A stretch of 64,000 nucleotides of DNA from Shewanella amazonensis SB2B (GTDB lineage: Bacteria; Pseudomonadota; Gammaproteobacteria; Enterobacterales; Shewanellaceae), in NCBI RefSeq assembly GCF_000015245.1, contig NC_008700.1, forward strand, positions 122,001 to 186,000, read 5' to 3'. Shown here piece by piece: positions 60,293 through 64,000 of the stretch; the stretch's first letter is position 1, and each line of letters starts with the position of its first letter. The translations under genes were made by a program, and so were the position numbers. The notes below the pieces were generated by a model that had not been told where the DNA came from, searched no databases, and was given only the letters and a program-made list of their open reading frames with translations.

Positions 60293-63200
60293 ATGGCAAG
60301 CCTCTCTCCCTCATTTTCTCCATGGCGCTCCCGTGCCAGACTAAGCCCCCTGGCGCTGGCCGTGGCCTTGGTCATTGCTCCCATCGGATTTACTGCCAAC
60401 GCCGCCCCAGTGGGTAAGTTGGATACCCTCAGGCAGGAGGGTGCCAGCGTTGATATTCGCACCGATAGTGGCGCTTTGGTGCAAGTGAGCGTGCTTAAGC
60501 CTTCGCTTATCCGCATTCAGGCGGGAGCCAATGGCAAACTCACCGCTGAAGGCAGCAAGGCCGCAGCCATAGTTATCAAAGATGATTACCCGGCCGTGGC
60601 CTATACCCTCAGTGATGAAGGTGACTATCGGCTGCTGAAAACCGAGGCGCTGGCACTGCGCATTTATGAAGCGCCACTGCGCTTTGCCCTCTATCAGGCC
60701 GACAACCAAACGCTTATCACCGAAGAGTTGCAAAGCCTGGAGTTGGGTGAATCCAGCACGGTACAGACTCTCAGTACAGATGTCGACGAGCGCTTCTTCG
60801 GTGGCGGCCAGCAAAACGGCGCCTTCGAGTTCAAGGGCAAGAGCTTGGAAATCTCTTACTCTGGTGGCTGGGAAGAGGGCGACAGACCAAGCCCGGCGCC
60901 TTTCTATCTGTCGAGCAAGGGCTATGGTGTGCTGCGCAACACCTGGGCCAACGGCAGTTATGACTTCAGAAGCAGCGACGCTCTGCGTCTCGGCCACGAT
61001 GAAGCCCGCTTCGATGCTTTCTTCTTTGCCCCCGGCAGTATTCAACAGGTGCTGGCTGACTACACAGAACTCACCGGCCGCGCCAGACTTATACCGCGCT
61101 GGGCCTTTGAATATGGCGATGCCGATTGCTACAACGACGGCGACAACGTCAAAAAGCCCGGCACAGTGCCCGATGGCTGGAGTGATGGTCCAACGGGTAC
61201 CACGCCAGATGTGATTGATTCAGTAGCTAAAAAGTATCGCGAACACGATATGCCCGGCGGCTGGATTTTGCCCAACGACGGCTATGGCTGCGGCTATACC
61301 GACTTGCCGAAAGTGGTTGAAGGGCTCGCCAAATACGGTTTCAGAACCGGGCTTTGGACCGAAGATGGGGTAGATAAAATCGCCTGGGAAGTGGGCAAGG
61401 CGGGCACCCGCGCCCAAAAGCTCGATGTGGCCTGGACCGGTGAGGGCTATCAACATGCGCTGGATGCCAACAAGGCTGCTGCCGATGGCATTCTGGATAA
61501 CTCAGACTCGCGTCCCTTCCTGTGGACCGTGATGGGCTGGGCAGGCATGCAGCGCTATGCGGTGACCTGGACCGGCGATCAGTCCGGCAGCTGGGATTAC
61601 ATCCGTTGGCATATCCCCACTTTGATTGGCTCTGGTCTGTCCGGCCAGGCCTATGCTACCGGCGATGTGGACGCAATTTTTGGTGGCAGCCCGGAAACCT
61701 TCACCCGCGACTTGCAGTGGAAGGCGTTTACACCGGTGCTGATGGGGATGTCCGGCTGGTCCAAGGCGGCGCGCAAACACCCCTGGTGGTTCGACGAGCC
61801 CTATCGCAGCATCAACCGCGACTATCTGAAGCTGAAAATGCGCCTCACCCCTTACATGTACACCACCGCCTTTGAAACGGAGCAAACCGGCGCCCCCATA
61901 GTTCGCGGGCTGATGTGGGATTACAACGATGATCCCAATGCCAACACAGAAGCGCACAAGTATCAGTTTTTGCTTGGCAAAGACATGCTGGTAGCACCCG
62001 TGTACCGCTCTCAGACGGCCAGCAAGGGTTGGCGTGAAGATGTGTACCTGCCCAAGGGCCAGTGGATTGATTACTGGGATGGCAGGGTGGTTGATGCCCC
62101 CGAAGGCGGTGCCAGCATCGACTATCAGGTGGACTTGAATACCATTCCGGTGTTTGTGCGCGCCGGTGCCATTATCCCCATGTACCCGGAAGCCCTGTAT
62201 GACGGCCACAAGCCCAAGGATGTGCTGACCCTGGATATCTACCCCTACGGTGAGTCTGAATACCTGATGTACGAGGACGATGGCAACACCCGCCGCTATC
62301 AGCAGGGCGAGTTTGCCCGTCAGCTCTTTGCGGTGAAGGCGCACGAGGGCAAGGCTGGCGACATTGAAGTCAGCATTGGCGCTGCCGAGGGTAAGTTCGA
62401 TGGCCAGGACGAAGAACGTGTCTACGAGCTGTGGCTGCATACCCGCACCAAGCCAGATTCTGTGCTGCTAAATGGTAAAAAACTGAAAGCCCTCAAGGAT
62501 GAGGCAGCATTGGCCAAGGCCAAAAGTGGCTGGACCTATTCGGATACCAAGTACGGTACAGTGCTGGTGAAAGTCGCCAAGACTTCAGTGCGGGAGGCGC
62601 TGGAGATCAAGCTGGAAATTGATGACGCCAAGGTGCTGGCGGCTACCGCCGGTTATAGCGTGGCGCCCGAGCTTGGCAATGAAATTCCCGCCGACAGCCT
62701 GTTGGTACTGGGTCGTCCTGCCGAAGAATCCGGGCATCCGCTGGAAAATGCCTTCGATGGCAATCCGGATACCTGGTTCCGGACCAAGCGCGATCAGGCA
62801 CAAAAAACGGGTGCCCACGAGTTTACCCTGGCACTGGGCGAGCGACGTTTTATTGCGGGTTTTGAGATTGCCCCCCGTAACGATAAGCACTGGGAGTATG
62901 GTCAGGTAGCCGACTATGAGGTGTATCTGGGCGAAAACAACGGTGAGTGGGGCGAGCCGGTGGCCAAGGGCAGGTTGGAGAAATCACAAACCATGCAGAA
63001 GGTTGAGTTTGCACCCAAGCCCGGCAGCTTGCTGCGTTTCAGGATACTCAGTACCCAGAATGAGCTTGGCAGCGACCCCATGGTGACCGCTGCCAAGGGG
63101 CAGGGTGGTGCCTTCAATGCGCTGCTGCCAAAGAGTGTCACGCCTATTACCATCAGCGAGTTCAAGGTGCTGACTGCGCCTGAGCCCAAAGCGCCTAAAA

Positions 63201-63619
63201 CCCAGCTGTTTCTCGCTGAGATGACGCCGCAAAAGCTGGATAAATCCGCAGGCAGTCGTGTGGCCCTGAACAGTGCCATCGGCGGTAAACCCATGAGCAT
63301 GAACGGCCTTAAGTTCAGCAAGGGGCTGGGGATGGCGGCAAACGGTCGGGTCGACTATCGCCTTGAAGGTAACTGGCAGCTGCTGCGGGCCGATCTCGGT
63401 ATCGATGACAGCTGTAAAACCAAGGGCGGTTTGCACTTTAAGATCTTCGGTGACGGCAAGTTGATGTACGACTCTGGCCTGATTGAAGCGCCAGCTGTGG
63501 TGAAGCCCGAGCTGGACATACGCGGCGTTGAAATCTTGAGCCTGCAAACCGAAGGCACTGCCAAGGGCGTTTGTGGCAACTGGGCCAATGCCTCTGTGGT
63601 GGGCTGGCCCAAGGGCTGA
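60293..63619 (+). CDS. Glycoside hydrolase family 31 enzyme with C-terminal NPCBM/discoidin-type modules
   Basis: A 1108-residue exported glycosidase. The start at 60293 follows AAGGAT; signal peptide about 1-35 (ANA-AP). An N-terminal GH31 beta-sandwich contains DVDERFFGGGQQNGAFEFKG. The catalytic barrel has PRWAFEYGDADCYNDGD, GLWTEDGVDK, KLDVAWTGEGYQ (probable nucleophile Asp) and FLWTVMGWAGMQRYAVTWTGD (the WxGD acid/base Asp). Then come beta domains, a discoidin-like segment (ENAFDGNPDTWFRTKRD, about 825-950) and a terminal NPCBM-like domain (KGLGMAANGRVDYRLEGNWQLLRADLGIDD). It releases alpha-linked sugars; glucose or galactose specificity cannot be decided. It is monocistronic. Confidence 0.9.
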   Translation: MASLSPSFSPWRSRARLSPLALAVALVIAPIGFTANAAPVGKLDTLRQEGASVDIRTDSGALVQVSVLKPSLIRIQAGANGKLTAEGSKAAAIVIKDDYPAVAYTLSDEGDYRLLKTEALALRIYEAPLRFALYQADNQTLITEELQSLELGESSTVQTLSTDVDERFFGGGQQNGAFEFKGKSLEISYSGGWEEGDRPSPAPFYLSSKGYGVLRNTWANGSYDFRSSDALRLGHDEARFDAFFFAPGSIQQVLADYTELTGRARLIPRWAFEYGDADCYNDGDNVKKPGTVPDGWSDGPTGTTPDVIDSVAKKYREHDMPGGWILPNDGYGCGYTDLPKVVEGLAKYGFRTGLWTEDGVDKIAWEVGKAGTRAQKLDVAWTGEGYQHALDANKAAADGILDNSDSRPFLWTVMGWAGMQRYAVTWTGDQSGSWDYIRWHIPTLIGSGLSGQAYATGDVDAIFGGSPETFTRDLQWKAFTPVLMGMSGWSKAARKHPWWFDEPYRSINRDYLKLKMRLTPYMYTTAFETEQTGAPIVRGLMWDYNDDPNANTEAHKYQFLLGKDMLVAPVYRSQTASKGWREDVYLPKGQWIDYWDGRVVDAPEGGASIDYQVDLNTIPVFVRAGAIIPMYPEALYDGHKPKDVLTLDIYPYGESEYLMYEDDGNTRRYQQGEFARQLFAVKAHEGKAGDIEVSIGAAEGKFDGQDEERVYELWLHTRTKPDSVLLNGKKLKALKDEAALAKAKSGWTYSDTKYGTVLVKVAKTSVREALEIKLEIDDAKVLAATAGYSVAPELGNEIPADSLLVLGRPAEESGHPLENAFDGNPDTWFRTKRDQAQKTGAHEFTLALGERRFIAGFEIAPRNDKHWEYGQVADYEVYLGENNGEWGEPVAKGRLEKSQTMQKVEFAPKPGSLLRFRILSTQNELGSDPMVTAAKGQGGAFNALLPKSVTPITISEFKVLTAPEPKAPKTQLFLAEMTPQKLDKSAGSRVALNSAIGGKPMSMNGLKFSKGLGMAANGRVDYRLEGNWQLLRADLGIDDSCKTKGGLHFKIFGDGKLMYDSGLIEAPAVVKPELDIRGVEILSLQTEGTAKGVCGNWANASVVGWPKG

Positions 63620-63635
63620 ACCCTGTCAGTGACAT

Positions 63636-63666
63636 AAAGCAGACCCGGGATTTCCGGGTCTGCTTT
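63636..63666. terminator. Terminator between the GH31 gene and the convergent MBL-fold gene
   Basis: AAAGCAGACCCGG-GATTT-CCGGGTCTGCTTT, a perfect 13-bp stem followed by TTTT on the plus strand, lies 17 bases past the GH31 stop. Confidence 0.92.
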
Positions 63667-63702
63667 TTTGCGGTGAACATTGGCGCGCATCGCCAACCGT
63701 AA

Positions 63703-64000
63703 TTACAGCTGTTGATGACCCAAGTACACCTTCAACTGCCTGTGTCTGTCACTCAGGGCCTTTAACGTCAACAGACTAGTGCGGTTTTGTCGCTGATCCC
63801 GGGTGAAATCACCGGGTTCAACCCCCTGCTGCCATCCCCAGGTCGTATGGCAGGTATCGCCAACAATCAACACCGGCCCATTAAGGGTATTGAGCACATA
63901 GGCAGTGCTGCCTTCGGTATGCCCCGGGGTGGGCAATGCGAATACGCTGGCGTCACCAAATACATCTATCGCTTCGCCTTTATCGAAACCCCATTCATTC
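63703..64000 (-). CDS. Metallo-beta-lactamase-fold hydrolase, partial (C-terminus)
   Basis: The last 98 codons of a minus-strand gene that continues past the right edge. It reads VFALPTPGHTEGSTAYVL and VLIVGDTCHTTWGWQQG, the third metal-binding motif (PTPGHTxGS) and the bridging Asp (GDT) of the MBL superfamily, ending LKVYLGHQQL where the terminal His is the fifth motif ligand. It is a Zn- or Fe-dependent hydrolase of unknown substrate; the HxHxDH motif lies outside the window. Confidence 0.85.
   Translation of the reverse strand, partial: NEWGFDKGEAIDVFGDASVFALPTPGHTEGSTAYVLNTLNGPVLIVGDTCHTTWGWQQGVEPGDFTRDQRQNRTSLLTLKALSDRHRQLKVYLGHQQL

Overview
The window reads as a chromosomal stretch of a gammaproteobacterium, most likely a Shewanella of the higher-GC group (S. 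amazonensis-like). This rests on the gene families present (Wzi-like porin, MipA/OmpV plus DUF3019 with its own two-component system, a GlyGly-CTERM protease, a MobB-MoeA fusion), on RyhB/Fur sites, and on even, moderately GC-rich coding. No tRNA, rRNA, insertion sequence, prophage or CRISPR array was seen. Genes cut by the window ends are a HAD phosphatase (left) and a metallo-beta-lactamase-fold protein (right).

Layout. 1-9 kb: end of a cell-surface polysaccharide region (HAD, GT4 glycosyltransferase, coaD, Wzi-like protein), a three-gene lipid-linked glycosylation module (GT2, TVP38/DedA-like, ArnT-like GT39), a secreted sphingomyelinase-type phosphodiesterase and an EamA transporter. 9-16 kb, minus strand: mutM and a small membrane protein, then a tungstate uptake and molybdenum-cofactor operon (tupABC, mobA, a mobB-moeA fusion, moaA). 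16-20 kb: a sigma-54 response regulator and its sensor kinase. 20-21 kb: two tandem RyhB-like small RNA genes, each behind a Fur box. 21-24.5 kb: a GNAT acetyltransferase, yhhQ behind a probable preQ1 riboswitch, an orphan solute-binding protein, and menF.

24.8-30.6 kb is the most unusual part. Six genes overlap end to end: a TonB-dependent receptor with a long Gly/Ser repeat, a double-ATPase ECF subunit, EcfT, a candidate S-component, a stand-alone protein resembling the Thr-Cys kinase domain of archaeal TiaS, and a small Cys-containing protein. Together they look like one complete outer-to-inner membrane uptake route with a possible trapping kinase, for an unknown substrate.

30.7-43.7 kb: an HD-GYP phosphodiesterase, moeB and a second moeA, a two-gene RND efflux system, ferritin, a NIT-PAS-GGDEF-EAL protein, and ribB behind an FMN riboswitch. 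43.8-49 kb: a lipoprotein-type oligopeptidase B, GIY-YIG protein, two-component system and PAP2 phosphatase in one overlapping operon. 49-64 kb: a small hypothetical protein, a periplasmic binding protein, a methyltransferase behind a long inverted repeat, a 1638-residue subtilase with a GlyGly-CTERM tail, the MipA/DUF3019/two-component operon, and a large GH31 glycosidase.

Iron (two RyhB copies, ferritin), Mo/W cofactor synthesis (two separate loci with two MoeA paralogues) and cyclic-di-GMP turnover are the recurring themes.
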